A DNA stretch of 64,000 nt from Actibacterium pelagium (GCF_002285415.1 NZ_NSBU01000004.1:908501-972500), one strand, 5' to 3'; positions 26,399-35,046 are shown, counted from the stretch's first letter. The notes: generated from the letters alone by a model not told the origin. Made by a program: numbers and translations.

Positions 26399-26764
26399 TT
26401 GTCAGACGCGTCACGGGAAAGTTACGTCTCTCGCCTACCGCAGCGACGATACCGAATTCAAGTGTGGCGTGTCTAACTGCCAGGTTCGGTCTGGCTTTCG
26501 CCGGGGATGGATGACCGAACCTGGCCCACCGCTAGAGGCGGAGACGAGATCCTTTGCAGTTGGGAAACGAGCGAGGGGTACTTGTTCCGCCTTATCAAAG
26601 GACCAATCCAGAAACTGGCAGGAGAAGTGCCAGTGAATTTCCGCACTTTCCATGAGGAAGTGCGTGTACTATTTGTGACAAATTCGGCTCAGGTCGTTAG
26701 AGGGAAATCCGCTCTGTATTTCCCCAGTACTTGAGGTTTTACAGGTGTCAGTTAGGATCGAGTC
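26399..26764. other. Hairpin-dense intergenic region (candidate structured RNA or fold-back element)
   Basis: No convincing gene in 366 nt, but several perfect inverted repeats. A 13-nt pair, GCCAGGTTCGGTC (26479-26491) with its complement at 26513-26525, is enclosed by CGTCTC-T-CGCCT (26425-26436) pairing with AGGCGGAGACG (26536-26546). Then come three short hairpins: ACTGGCA/TGCCAGT (26614-26634), CGCACTT/AAGTGCG (26642-26664, extended by CC/GG around ATGA) and GGGAAAT/ATTTCCC (26702-26724). A palindrome ATTTGT-G-ACAAAT lies at 26671-26683. It is none of RNase P, tmRNA or SRP RNA by the motifs I know. It may be a leader or sRNA for the following phage-CII-like gene, or a decayed fold-back element. 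Confidence 0.5.
26671..26683. promoter_or_regulatory. Palindromic candidate operator
   Basis: ATTTGT and ACAAAT arms around a single G, 82-94 nt before the start of the CII-like regulator gene. The symmetry suits a dimeric helix-turn-helix protein, possibly that regulator itself. Confidence 0.3.
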
Positions 26765-27229
26765 ATGAGCGCCGTACGTAGTTATCTTAAGAAGCACACC
26801 GAAGCCCTCGTCAAAGACGTTGGGATTGAGGCAGCCTGCCAACTGACCGGAAAGTCGAAGGCGACCCTTGGCCGGTATTATTCTGATTCTGATGAGCACA
26901 CAGATCGATTCATGCCGATTGATTCTGTCGCAGCGCTGGAAGAAGCTGCGCGCTTTCCGCATGTGACCACGGCGCTGGCAGAGCTTCAGGGCGTGACATT
27001 GTCTTATGACAAAGAGCGTAAGAACACCGAATCGTCGAGCGGTGGCGTGAACGCGGATGTGGTCGCGCTGAGCCAGAGATTCGCAATGTTGATGGGCGAA
27101 TATAACCAGTCGATTGAAGACGGTATTATTACGGTCAACGAAGCCAAGCGCCTTCTGCGTGAGACTGTCGCCTTGCAGCAAGTCCTTTTGGAAATGAAAC
27201 TCCACTTGGAAGAAGAAGGCGTTAGCTGA
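26765..27229 (+). CDS. Phage CII-like helix-turn-helix protein
   Basis: Encodes 154 aa with AGGA 7 nt before the ATG. Residues 1-75 look like a phage CII-type DNA-binding region (LVKDVGIEAACQLTGKSKATLGRYYSDSDEHTDRFMPIDSVAALEEAA). Residues 98-154 (VVALSQRFAMLMGEYNQSIEDGIITVNEAKRLLRETVALQQVLLEM) form a long helix, probably an oligomerisation coil. I recall similar proteins in alphaproteobacterial phages and their hosts. No other phage gene is nearby, so it is either a domesticated regulator or a remnant. Flanked on both sides by hairpin-rich non-coding DNA. Confidence 0.55.
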   Translation: MSAVRSYLKKHTEALVKDVGIEAACQLTGKSKATLGRYYSDSDEHTDRFMPIDSVAALEEAARFPHVTTALAELQGVTLSYDKERKNTESSSGGVNADVVALSQRFAMLMGEYNQSIEDGIITVNEAKRLLRETVALQQVLLEMKLHLEEEGVS

Positions 27230-27281
27230 CGCGCCTATCCCGGCGATCAGTGTCCAAAACCCGCCCAAACCGCCCAATGGT

Positions 27282-27335
27282 AGCGCAATACTGTTGCGCT
27301 TGAGCCATGAATATCGCAAGTAAGCTGCTCAAGCG
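27282..27335. repeat. Two overlapping inverted repeats (mutually exclusive hairpins)
   Basis: AGCGCAA/TTGCGCT (27282-27300, 5-nt loop) shares its right arm with CGCTTGAGC/GCTCAAGCG (27297-27335, 21-nt loop). Only one can form at a time in RNA. They lie 70-125 nt before the TTG start at 27406, where an attenuation-type switch could act. No ligand motif is recognised. Confidence 0.4.
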
Positions 27336-27405
27336 GGGCGAATGGTGGTGACAATACTCAACTGACAATGCATCCCTGCATGACAGATTTTTAGGAGCAA
27401 TTCCT

Positions 27406-28254
27406 TTGAGTGGTTGGTTCATTTTACCCTGGTCACAAACGAATGTAGATCGGTTGCCTTCTGGACGGGCCGCGCCTGTGCGTGTGGGGAATACGTGGCG
27501 TTGGCAGGGGCAGGCGACGCGTGTGGACCAGCCGCATCTGCTCGAGAAGATCGACTTCAACGGCGACGTCTATTCCCAGACCGTAGATCTTGTGCAATCG
27601 CTGGTTTTCACCGCCGTAGGGGATGAAGCCTTTGCCCGTAAGAAACCCGGCGGATTTGTTGTCAGCGATGGAAGCTCTGAATACCGTGTGGCCGAAATCG
27701 ATGCCGGTCCAGACCGAAGCTCGCTTCTTCTGTTCGTGGACCATGTGCCGCCAGTGAATGCGAACTTGAAAGTCATCCGCCGTTTGGATGCCGAAGGGCA
27801 GGTGCAAGAGCAGCCCTCTGAAAATCATTCCTACATCACCCTTGGCAGCGAGGTCTGGCTGCGTGGCCCCAACGGGCTGAAACGCGCGGGTGATCTGGAA
27901 CCTGAAAACCGAATCGAAGCGGGTGGCGGCAAGCTTGTCACCGTTTTGAGCGTTCGCAAGATTTCGCGCCCCTTGGGCAATCCGGTGCGCATTCGCAAGG
28001 ATGCCATGGGTCCGGGGATGCCCCGGAACGATCTGGTGGTGGCGCCGACGACCTCGGTTCTGATCCAAGGCCAGTCGTCAGAGCTACTGTTCGGTGAAAG
28101 TCAGGGCTTCATGGTCAGCGAAGACCTGATCAACAAGAAAACGATTATGACAATCGAGCGCGATAGCGATGCGCGTCTTGTCGAACTAGAGCTGTCGGCG
28201 CCTTGTGTGCTGATTTGCAACGGCGTTCAGTTGCGGGCCGAAGGGCGCGGATAA
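27406..28254 (+). CDS. Hint-like domain protein of unknown function
   Basis: Encodes 282 aa from a TTG with AGGAG 8 nt upstream. The N-terminal half (MSGWFILPWSQTNVDRL onward) is unfamiliar. Residues about 140-240 follow the Hint pattern: SYITLGSEVWLRGPNGLKRAGDLEPENRIEAGGGKLVTVLSVRKI, VRIRKDAMG, NDLVVAPTTSVLI. The nucleophile position is serine-tyrosine rather than cysteine, and the histidine before the SVLI strand is threonine, so splicing activity is doubtful. It lies between the CII-like regulator and rpsD. Confidence in the Hint fold is moderate. Confidence 0.5.
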   Translation: MSGWFILPWSQTNVDRLPSGRAAPVRVGNTWRWQGQATRVDQPHLLEKIDFNGDVYSQTVDLVQSLVFTAVGDEAFARKKPGGFVVSDGSSEYRVAEIDAGPDRSSLLLFVDHVPPVNANLKVIRRLDAEGQVQEQPSENHSYITLGSEVWLRGPNGLKRAGDLEPENRIEAGGGKLVTVLSVRKISRPLGNPVRIRKDAMGPGMPRNDLVVAPTTSVLIQGQSSELLFGESQGFMVSEDLINKKTIMTIERDSDARLVELELSAPCVLICNGVQLRAEGRG

Positions 28255-28267
28255 GCCCGCTTTGGCA

Positions 28268-28295
28268 TTGACTCGACAGATTCGAGGTGTATAAG
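28268..28295 (+). promoter_or_regulatory. Sigma-70-type promoter of rpsD
   Basis: TTGACT and TATAAG are separated by 16 nt, close to the vegetative consensus. It directs transcription of rpsD with a leader of about 130 nt. Confidence 0.65.
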
Positions 28296-28299
28296 CCCG

Positions 28300-28413
28300 C
28301 CATTCCCGGCCCTTGTGGCCGGTTATTTCATTGGTGTTGGTGGCCCTCGCAAGAGGATGCCTGTCTTCCGGAAACGGAAAAGGACAACGCCCTTCATAGT
28401 GGCCCAAGGCCAC
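28300..28413 (+). promoter_or_regulatory. Structured 5' leader of rpsD (candidate S4 autoregulatory RNA)
   Basis: Four compact hairpins follow each other: CCGGCC/GGCCGG (28306-28322), CCTC-GCAA-GAGG (28345-28356, extended by GGC/GCC), TTCCG-GAAA-CGGAA (28366-28379) and GTGGCC-CAA-GGCCAC (28399-28413), the last ending 22 nt before the start codon. Two have GNRA tetraloops. In other bacteria S4 represses its own mRNA through a structured leader; this layout fits such control but matches no element I know by sequence. Confidence 0.5.
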
Positions 28414-28435
28414 GACCTAACGAAGGAGATCAGCC

Positions 28436-29056
28436 GTGACCAAACGCACGTCTGCCAAGTACAAAATTGACCGCCGGATGGGCGAAAACATCTGGGGTCG
28501 TCCGAAATCCCCTCTGAACCGCCGCGAATACGGCCCCGGCCAGCACGGCCAGCGTCGTAAGGGCAAACTGTCGGACTTCGGTCTGCAGCTGCGCGCCAAG
28601 CAGAAGCTGAAAGGCTACTACGGCGACCTGACCGAGAAGCAGTTCCGCCGCATCTATGCGGAAGCCGAGCGTCTGAAAGGCGACACCGGTGGAAACCTGA
28701 TCGGCCTGCTGGAGCGCCGTCTGGACGCTGTTGTTTACCGCGCCAAGTTCGTACCGACCATCTTTGCTGCGCGTCAGTTCGTGAACCACGCCCACGTCAA
28801 AGTTAATGGCAAGCGCGTCAACATCCCGTCCTACCGCGTCAAAGAAGGCGATGTGATCGAGGTACGTGATCGTTCGAAGCAGCTGGCCATCGTTCTGGAA
28901 GCTGTTCAGCTGGCCGAGCGTGACGTTCCTGACTACATCGACGTCGACCATTCCAAAATGACCGCGACCTTCGTTCGCACTCCGGGCCTGTCGGACGTGC
29001 CGTATCCGGTCATCATGGAACCCAACCTCGTGGTCGAATTCTACGCGAAGAACTAA
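28436..29056 (+). CDS. rpsD: 30S ribosomal protein S4
   Basis: Encodes 206 aa from a GTG with AAGGAG about 9 nt upstream. [34 protein letters not shown] is the alphaproteobacterial S4 start. The S4 RNA-binding domain covers about residues 95-160 ([46 protein letters not shown]). S4 binds 16S rRNA early in 30S assembly. It is alone here rather than in the alpha operon, typical of this class, with its own promoter, structured leader and terminator. Confidence 0.97.
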   Translation: MTKRTSAKYKIDRRMGENIWGRPKSPLNRREYGPGQHGQRRKGKLSDFGLQLRAKQKLKGYYGDLTEKQFRRIYAEAERLKGDTGGNLIGLLERRLDAVVYRAKFVPTIFAARQFVNHAHVKVNGKRVNIPSYRVKEGDVIEVRDRSKQLAIVLEAVQLAERDVPDYIDVDHSKMTATFVRTPGLSDVPYPVIMEPNLVVEFYAKN

Positions 29057-29084
29057 TCTTCGCCGCATATCCAAAGAATTCCCG

Positions 29085-29119
29085 AAAGGCCGCGACCAGA
29101 TCGCGGCCTTTTCTTTTTG
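29085..29119 (+). terminator. Intrinsic terminator of rpsD
   Basis: AAAGGCCGCGA and TCGCGGCCTTT form a stem with a short loop, followed by TCTTTTT. Confidence 0.9.
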
Positions 29120-29216
29120 CTGTTCGCTTTTCGGCAACACCCGCATTCAAGGTGGCGCTTTGCCTCTGGTCAGTTTTCGACCACCCGTCTAGATAGATTC
29201 TAAGGAGGATCTGACG

Positions 29217-30302
29217 ATGAAGATCACGCCTCAACCGGGCATTATGGACATTGCTTTGTACCAAGGCGGTCAAAGCAAGGTCGACGGTGTGTCCAATGTC
29301 GTGAAACTTTCCTCGAACGAGAACCCATTTGGCCCAAGTGACAAGGCCAAAGAGGCGTTCGCGCGGACGGTACATAACCTTCATCGCTATCCCTCGACTG
29401 ACCACGCAAGCCTGCGTGCCGCGATTGGTGAGGTCCATGGTGTCGACCCCGAGCGGGTGATTTGTGGCGTCGGTTCGGACGAGATCATCGCCTTCCTGTG
29501 TCAGGCCTATGCCGGCCCGGGGGATGAGGTGATTTACACCCAGCACGGCTTCTCGATGTACAAGATCTCGACCCTTGCCGCAGGGGCGACCCCGGTAGTG
29601 GTGCCAGAGGTCAACCGTGTCGTCAGCGTGGATGAGATCCTAAAGGGCTGCACTGATCGCACCCGGTTGGTCTTTATCGCCAACCCGGCGAACCCGACCG
29701 GCACGATGATCGACCTGCCCGAACTGACCCGTCTGGCCGAGAACCTGCCGGAGCAGTGTCTGCTGGTGGTCGATGGTGCTTATGCCGAATATGTCGGTGG
29801 GGATTACGACGGCGCGGCCTCTTTGGTCGAGGCGCGCGACAACGTTGTGATGACCCGGACATTTTCCAAGATCTACGGTCTTGGCGGGTTGCGCGTTGGC
29901 TGGGGCTATGGCCCGGCCGAAGTCATTGGTGTGCTTAATCGCCTGCGAGGCCCGTTCAATTTGGGCGAGTCGCAACTGGCGACGGCCGAGGCGGCCGTGC
30001 GCGACACGGAATATGTCGAAGAGTGCCGGGTGGAAAATGCCCGGATGCGCGAATGGTTGACCAATGCGCTGATCGAGCGTGGCGTCCCTTGCGACCCTTC
30101 TCATACCAACTTCGTGCTGGCGCAGTTTGACTCGGAAGAGGAAGCTTCGGATTGCGATCTGGCGCTGAAGGCCGAAGGTCTGATCGTGCGCAAGGTTGGC
30201 GGCTATAAGCTGCCCAACTTCCTACGTATCACGGTGGGCGACGAAGCGTCTTGCCGCCGCGTGGCCACCACGATCCGCAAGTTCAAAGAGGGCGACGTAT
30301 GA
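29217..30302 (+). CDS. hisC: Histidinol-phosphate aminotransferase
   Basis: Encodes 361 aa. [45 protein letters not shown] and the PLP-lysine segment [18 protein letters not shown] define the family. It transaminates imidazole-acetol phosphate in histidine synthesis; in this setting, coupled to a prephenate dehydrogenase, it may also act on aromatic 2-oxo acids. Its stop overlaps the tyrA start by 4 nt (ATGA). Confidence 0.93.
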   Translation: MKITPQPGIMDIALYQGGQSKVDGVSNVVKLSSNENPFGPSDKAKEAFARTVHNLHRYPSTDHASLRAAIGEVHGVDPERVICGVGSDEIIAFLCQAYAGPGDEVIYTQHGFSMYKISTLAAGATPVVVPEVNRVVSVDEILKGCTDRTRLVFIANPANPTGTMIDLPELTRLAENLPEQCLLVVDGAYAEYVGGDYDGAASLVEARDNVVMTRTFSKIYGLGGLRVGWGYGPAEVIGVLNRLRGPFNLGESQLATAEAAVRDTEYVEECRVENARMREWLTNALIERGVPCDPSHTNFVLAQFDSEEEASDCDLALKAEGLIVRKVGGYKLPNFLRITVGDEASCRRVATTIRKFKEGDV

Positions 30303-31216
30303 GTGTTATCTATAATCGCGTTGCCTTGATCGGCCTTGGCCTGATTGCGGGTTCGATGGCGCATGCCATGCGCCGCGGGGGACTTGCGGGTGAGATCGTA
30401 GGCACGGCACGCTCGGCCGAAACCCGGAAGGTCGCGGCCGAGATCAACCTGTGCGACCGCATCACCGAAACTGCCGCCGAGGCGGTGAAAGACGCGGACC
30501 TGATCGTTTTGGCTGTTCCTGTTGGCGCGATGGGCAAGGTCGCGGCCGAGATCAGCCCGCACCTGAAGCCGGGCGCGACCGTGACCGACGTGGGCTCGGT
30601 CAAGAAAGCCGTGATCGACGCCGTTGCACCGCATCTATCCGAAGACGTTCATTTTATCCCGGGCCACCCACTGGCAGGGACCGAGCATTCCGGCCCCCGG
30701 TCAGGTTTCGCCGAGCTTTACGACAACCGTTTCTGCCTGCTGGTCCCTGTCGAGGGCACCGACCCCGCCGCCACCGCCAAGTTGCGCAGCCTTTGGGAAG
30801 GCATGGGGGCGAATGTCGAAGAGATGGATGCCGAGCACCACGATCTGGTGCTGGCCGTCACCAGCCACGCGCCGCACCTGATCGCCTACACCATGGTTGG
30901 TGTGGCGGATGACTTGCGCCGTGTGACTGATAGTGAGGTCATCAAATACTCGGCCGCGGGTTTCCGGGACTTCACCCGGATCGCGGCGAGTGACCCGACC
31001 ATGTGGCGCGATGTGTTCCTGAACAACAAGGAAGCGACGCTGGAAATCCTTGGCCGGTTCACCGAGGAATTGTTTGCCCTTCAGCGTGCGATCCGTACCG
31101 GAGATGGCGACCACCTGCACGACTATTTCACGCGTACGCGCGCGATCCGCCGCGGCATTATCGAGGCAGGGCAGGATACCGACGCCCCGGACTTCGGGCG
31201 CGGAGGGAAACGTTGA
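30299..31216 (+). CDS. Prephenate/arogenate dehydrogenase
   Basis: Encodes 305 aa from the ATG at 30299. The NAD(P)-binding start [18 protein letters not shown], the [13 protein letters not shown] segment and the substrate-site motif [16 protein letters not shown] mark a TyrA/TyrC-type enzyme that oxidatively decarboxylates prephenate or arogenate in tyrosine synthesis. No chorismate mutase domain is fused. Coupled by overlaps with hisC upstream and the extensin-like gene downstream. Confidence 0.9.
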   Translation: MSVIYNRVALIGLGLIAGSMAHAMRRGGLAGEIVGTARSAETRKVAAEINLCDRITETAAEAVKDADLIVLAVPVGAMGKVAAEISPHLKPGATVTDVGSVKKAVIDAVAPHLSEDVHFIPGHPLAGTEHSGPRSGFAELYDNRFCLLVPVEGTDPAATAKLRSLWEGMGANVEEMDAEHHDLVLAVTSHAPHLIAYTMVGVADDLRRVTDSEVIKYSAAGFRDFTRIAASDPTMWRDVFLNNKEATLEILGRFTEELFALQRAIRTGDGDHLHDYFTRTRAIRRGIIEAGQDTDAPDFGRGGKR

Positions 31217-32172
31217 TCCGGGCGCTGGCCCTATCCCTTGTCCTTGGCCTGCAAACGCAGGCCGCGCTGGCCGTGGCGCCAGACAGTTCGATCCGGCCAA
31301 CTGCGCGACCGGGTACGACACCTGTCGCGACACCGGTTCGCCTTCGCGTACATTTCAATCCCGATTTCCGCCCGACGGCCCGCCCCGGAACAGCGCGCGC
31401 ACCAATCACGGCCGCCAGAAGCCGGATCACCTTTGTCCCGTTCAAGCGTGGCAATGATGGGTTCCGACCTGTTGCGCGCCCGGGTTGGGTCGCCCCGGCG
31501 CAGGCGAGCGTCATCACCGCGCCCGGCATCAGAATGGCAGGACCCGCCGTTATTCGCCCAACCGCAAGGCCCTATGCTGGAGGTGGCGCGCGGGTCACGC
31601 AAGCGGTGGCTGTCGCTCCGCAGCCACGCATAACCGGAACGGGTCGAACCGGCCGGATTTGCGGAAAACGCTCTATCCGGGGCGAAAAGCTTTCGCCCGT
31701 CGTTGGCAGGCTTCAGGGCTGCGGAATTCGAAACCCTGTAAAAGTCACCGAGGTCGCGGGCGTCCCGCTCAGCCGGGGAGCAGTCATGGATTGCGACACC
31801 GCAAAGGCCTTGGACAGATGGGTCGAGAAAGGCGCGAAGCCAACGGTCGGACGGCTTGGCGGTGGGCTTGGCCAGATCAATGTGATTGCGGGATATTCGT
31901 GCCGCACCCGGAATAATCAGGCAGGGGCCAAGATTTCTGAACATGGCAAAGGCCGCGCGATCGATATCTCGGGTATTACGCTGGCCAATGGCAAGACGAT
32001 CTCGGTACTGGACGGCTGGAAGAAACGTTCTGATCGCAAGCTGCTAGAGCGGTTGCACAAAACGGCCTGTGGTCCGTTCGGGACGGTTCTGGGTCCGAAG
32101 TCGGACCGCTACCACAAGGATCATTTCCATTTTGACACGGCACGCCATCGCGGCGGGGCCTATTGCAAATAG
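31213..32172 (+). CDS. Extensin-like C-terminal domain protein, secreted
   Basis: Encodes 319 aa from a TTG that overlaps the upstream stop (TTGA). A signal peptide (ALALSLVLGLQTQAALA) is followed by a low-complexity region with four RPTARP-type repeats (about residues 27-120), then a cysteine-rich globular domain with ICGKRSIRGEKL, GCGIRNPVKVTEVAGVPLS, CDTAKAL, SEHGKGRAIDISG and HKDHFHFD. The last two motifs match SxHxxGxAxD and the later DxxH of LAS-type zinc peptidases, so a cell-wall peptidase role is plausible. Its end lies 3 nt from the convergent DUF2125 gene. Confidence 0.8.
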   Translation: MIRALALSLVLGLQTQAALAVAPDSSIRPTARPGTTPVATPVRLRVHFNPDFRPTARPGTARAPITAARSRITFVPFKRGNDGFRPVARPGWVAPAQASVITAPGIRMAGPAVIRPTARPYAGGGARVTQAVAVAPQPRITGTGRTGRICGKRSIRGEKLSPVVGRLQGCGIRNPVKVTEVAGVPLSRGAVMDCDTAKALDRWVEKGAKPTVGRLGGGLGQINVIAGYSCRTRNNQAGAKISEHGKGRAIDISGITLANGKTISVLDGWKKRSDRKLLERLHKTACGPFGTVLGPKSDRYHKDHFHFDTARHRGGAYCK

Positions 32173-32175
32173 GGC

Positions 32176-33174
32176 CTAGCGGATCACGAACATTGGCGCG
32201 GGGCCAAGTGGGATTGGCCCAAGGTTGATCCGCCCACGGCGGAAGGTCAGCGGCACCTCTAGCGTATCGGGATCGCGACCAAGACCGGCAAGCAGGGACA
32301 GCCCTTGGATCATCCCGTCGCCAACCTCTTTGGCGACGGCACCCGTAGACACAGCAAGCTCGACCATCTGCTTCCAGTTCGTGGCGCGCACTTCGATTTC
32401 ACCGGTCGCAAATCCCGCCTCGTCGATTTTCAATTCGCCAGCCGCTTGCAGATCAAGTTCTCCCCATGTCGCCTTCAGCAGGCGCAGATCGATACCTGTC
32501 GGCTGCGGGCGACGGTTCTGAAGCGCGTTGATGTCCCACGGATCGGTGAAGCCGACATCAGCGTCCAGTTTAAGTGTCTGAAAAGTCTCGGGCAGGCCTT
32601 GCGCGCCAAGCATGGCCAGAAGTTCGCTGGACAGCAGTGCATTTTCTGAGCTTAGCCCAATACGATGCCAGTTCTCGCGCCCCTCGCGCGTTTCGGTCGC
32701 AACAGTCGCGGCCGGAAGACGCACTTGCCACCCCATATCCGAGCGCATCACGAACCCGTCCAGAACCATGGTCATCCGGTCGAGCGCAAGGTTGGTATCG
32801 GGTTGCAAAACAAGGCTTGCCTGAGACTTGTCGCTGCGCAGGGTAATCTTTTGGTTTGGGGTCGAGATGCTGTGCTGTTCGGGCCAGGTGGCAATCAGAT
32901 GATTGGGTTTGTAGCTAAGTGCAAACAGTTGGAAAAACGGCGCTGACCAAGCAAGACCCGTGTCTGGGTCTGCAAGATTTAGTTGCGTCAGGGTCGCGTC
33001 GAACCGGTTGGGGAAGCCCACGACGCGGATGTCGTCATAGTCGGCAACCCAGCCCTCGTCCCGGCGGTCGTCAAGCCAAGTGGTCATACCCTCTTTCACG
33101 CCCTGCGATCCCACGAACCAGTAGCCAGAGTACAGGACCGCCGCGATGGTGGTTAGGCTGATCAATGCGCGCAT
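32176..33174 (-). CDS. DUF2125 family protein
   Basis: Encodes 332 aa from the ATG at 33174 (MRALISLTTIAAVLYSGYWF), an uncleaved signal anchor. The rest is a beta-rich periplasmic protein with DDIRVVGFPNRFDATLTQL, LAWSAPFFQLFALSYKPNHLIATWP and PLTFRRGRINLGPIPLGPAP near its C terminus, which I recognise as DUF2125. Role unknown; the beta-rich lipid-binding-like build suggests an envelope function. It is divergent from the ChaC-like gene. Confidence 0.82.
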   Translation of the reverse strand: MRALISLTTIAAVLYSGYWFVGSQGVKEGMTTWLDDRRDEGWVADYDDIRVVGFPNRFDATLTQLNLADPDTGLAWSAPFFQLFALSYKPNHLIATWPEQHSISTPNQKITLRSDKSQASLVLQPDTNLALDRMTMVLDGFVMRSDMGWQVRLPAATVATETREGRENWHRIGLSSENALLSSELLAMLGAQGLPETFQTLKLDADVGFTDPWDINALQNRRPQPTGIDLRLLKATWGELDLQAAGELKIDEAGFATGEIEVRATNWKQMVELAVSTGAVAKEVGDGMIQGLSLLAGLGRDPDTLEVPLTFRRGRINLGPIPLGPAPMFVIR

Positions 33175-33238
33175 CCTTGCGCCCCCTTTTGCTTTTCCTG
33201 CGTCCCGTTTATAGCCACCCGAACAGGAGGACCAGACC

Positions 33239-33790
33239 ATGACGCCTGAACCTATGTGGGTCTTTGCCTATGGATCGCTGATGTGGAACCCCGGGTTTCC
33301 CGTGGCCGAAACGCATGTGGCCCGGGTCGAGGGGTATCATCGCTCTTTTTGCATGTGGTCTATTCACCATCGTGGAACCACCGAAAGCCCGGGTCTTGTG
33401 CTGGCATTGGACGAAGGATCCGGGGTCAATTGCCTTGGCCTTGGTCTGCGCGTCGAACCCGGCGCAGAGGAAGAGTCGCTGGCGCTGTTGCGTGAACGGG
33501 AATTGGTGTCCTCTGCCTATCTGGAGAAAGAGATCGATCTGATCCTGCAGCCGGGAGAGGTCGTTCGGGCGGTCACCTATGTAATTGACCCCAACCACGA
33601 GCAATACTGCCGCCACTTGTCGCTGGAAGATCAGGCTCAGACCATTGCTCGTGCGGTCGGTGGACGCGGTCCGAACACTGAATACCTGTACAACACTGTC
33701 GACCACCTGCGTGAGACGGGTATCGAAGATCCAGAGCTGAACTGGCTGTCCCAAAGGGTGCGCGAAATTACAACAGGCTCTGACGCGTAA
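33239..33790 (+). CDS. Gamma-glutamylcyclotransferase, ChaC family
   Basis: Encodes 183 aa. The family start MWVFAYGSLMWNPGFP binds the gamma-glutamyl group; the catalytic glutamate is probably in the EKEIDL or REREL region. FCMWSIHHRGTTESPGLVLAL and CRHLSLEDQAQTIARAVGGRGPNTEYL follow the ChaC pattern. Such enzymes split glutathione to 5-oxoproline and Cys-Gly. An AGGAGG SD (AACAGGAGG, 33222-33230) is 8 nt upstream. Confidence 0.88.
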   Translation: MTPEPMWVFAYGSLMWNPGFPVAETHVARVEGYHRSFCMWSIHHRGTTESPGLVLALDEGSGVNCLGLGLRVEPGAEEESLALLRERELVSSAYLEKEIDLILQPGEVVRAVTYVIDPNHEQYCRHLSLEDQAQTIARAVGGRGPNTEYLYNTVDHLRETGIEDPELNWLSQRVREITTGSDA

Positions 33791-33873
33791 AGCTTTGCCC
33801 TAAATTGTAAGTTGTTCGTCACCTCGTTTCTTCTTACGGTCTTTGGAAACAGGTACTAGGCGGGCAGACAGCC

Positions 33874-35043
33874 ATGGCGAACGAACAGACCGGAAGACGG
33901 TCGCACTTTTCTCAGCCGGTCCGGCAGATTTTCCTTATGCTTGTGGCGGTGGGGCTTTTCTCCTTCGGCGCCTATATCGCCTATCCGCGTGTTGCCCCGG
34001 TCTTTCTGTCGAACCCATATCTGAACGGCGTCATCCTTCTGGTCTTCGTGATCGGGGTGCTGGCCTGCTTTATTCAGGTCATTCAGCTGATCTCATCCGT
34101 GATCTGGATCGAGGGTTATGCCCGTCAGGTCCCCGGCCATGAAAACACGCGGGCGCCACGGATGCTGGCGCCCCTGGCATCGCTCTTGCGGTCACGCGGG
34201 GCCGATCATGAGATCAACAGCTCTTCGGCCCGCAGTATTCTGGATTCGGTGGTCACACGGATTGAAGAAGCGCGCGATATCACGCGGTATATCACCAGCC
34301 TGCTGATCTTCCTTGGCCTGTTGGGGACCTTCTATGGCCTTGCGACCACGGTTCCGGCCGTGGTTGAAACGATCCGCTCACTGGCGCCAAGCGATGGTGA
34401 AACAGGGGTCGAGGTCTTTTCGCGCCTGATGTCAGGCTTGGAAGCGCAGCTTGGCGGGATGGGCACGGCCTTTGCCTCGTCTCTACTTGGCCTTGCCGGT
34501 TCCCTTGTCGTCGGCCTGCTAGAGCTATTCGCAAGCCACGGCCAGAACCGGTTCTATCGCGAGCTAGAGGAATGGTTGTCGACGATCACCCGACTTGGCT
34601 TTGCGACAGGCGATGGTGAAAGCGGCGGTGCGGGAACCGACGCGATGGTCATTCTTGCCGAACAGCTTAGCAAGCAAAGCTCGGCACTTGATGCCCTGCT
34701 TATCCAAATGCGCGAGGCGAACGAAGTGACCGATGCACGTCTGGCGCAGATGGTGGGTTCGATCGAAGATATGGTGTCGCGCGGTGGAAGCGATTCCAAG
34801 CAAGAAGAGGCCCTGCTGCGCATTGCCGATGGGCAGGAGCGTCTGGCGCAACTGCTGGAAAAACAAGACAGCGAGAACCCGCATGTCGACCCTGAAAGCC
34901 GGATGCGCCTGCGGTCGATCGACGTGCAGCTTCTGCGCGTTCTGGAAGAGATATCGGCGGGTCGTCAGGAAACGATGAGCGACCTGCGTGGCGATATCGC
35001 GACCCTGACCCGCACGCTTCAAAACCTAGGCAAGGGGGACTGA
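33874..35043 (+). CDS. MotA/TolQ/ExbB-like proton channel protein
   Basis: Encodes 389 aa. Three or four membrane segments lie at about 18-40, 50-75, 140-165 and 195-220; the loop ARDITRYITSLLIFLGLLGTFYGL and LSGLEAQLGGMGTAFASSLLGLAGSLVV carry the TolQ/MotA core. A cytoplasmic C-terminal tail of about 170 residues is predicted helical (LAEQLSKQSSALDALLIQMREANEVTDARLAQMV). It pairs with the MotB/OmpA-like gene 3 nt downstream, so the two probably form an ion-driven envelope complex. Not a known TolQR or flagellar set; no other partner genes are adjacent. Confidence 0.82.
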   Translation: MANEQTGRRSHFSQPVRQIFLMLVAVGLFSFGAYIAYPRVAPVFLSNPYLNGVILLVFVIGVLACFIQVIQLISSVIWIEGYARQVPGHENTRAPRMLAPLASLLRSRGADHEINSSSARSILDSVVTRIEEARDITRYITSLLIFLGLLGTFYGLATTVPAVVETIRSLAPSDGETGVEVFSRLMSGLEAQLGGMGTAFASSLLGLAGSLVVGLLELFASHGQNRFYRELEEWLSTITRLGFATGDGESGGAGTDAMVILAEQLSKQSSALDALLIQMREANEVTDARLAQMVGSIEDMVSRGGSDSKQEEALLRIADGQERLAQLLEKQDSENPHVDPESRMRLRSIDVQLLRVLEEISAGRQETMSDLRGDIATLTRTLQNLGKGD

Positions 35044-35046
35044 TCC

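Noticed and set aside
26391..26734. Overlapping open frames of 75-81 codons in the hairpin region
   Set aside because: No SD, odd composition, and they run through perfect inverted repeats; non-coding structure explains the region better.
26399..26764. RNase P RNA, tmRNA or SRP RNA
   Set aside because: None of the conserved strings of these RNAs that I know (such as the RNase P GGAAAGTCC core, a tmRNA tag frame, or the SRP GGAA loop) is found.
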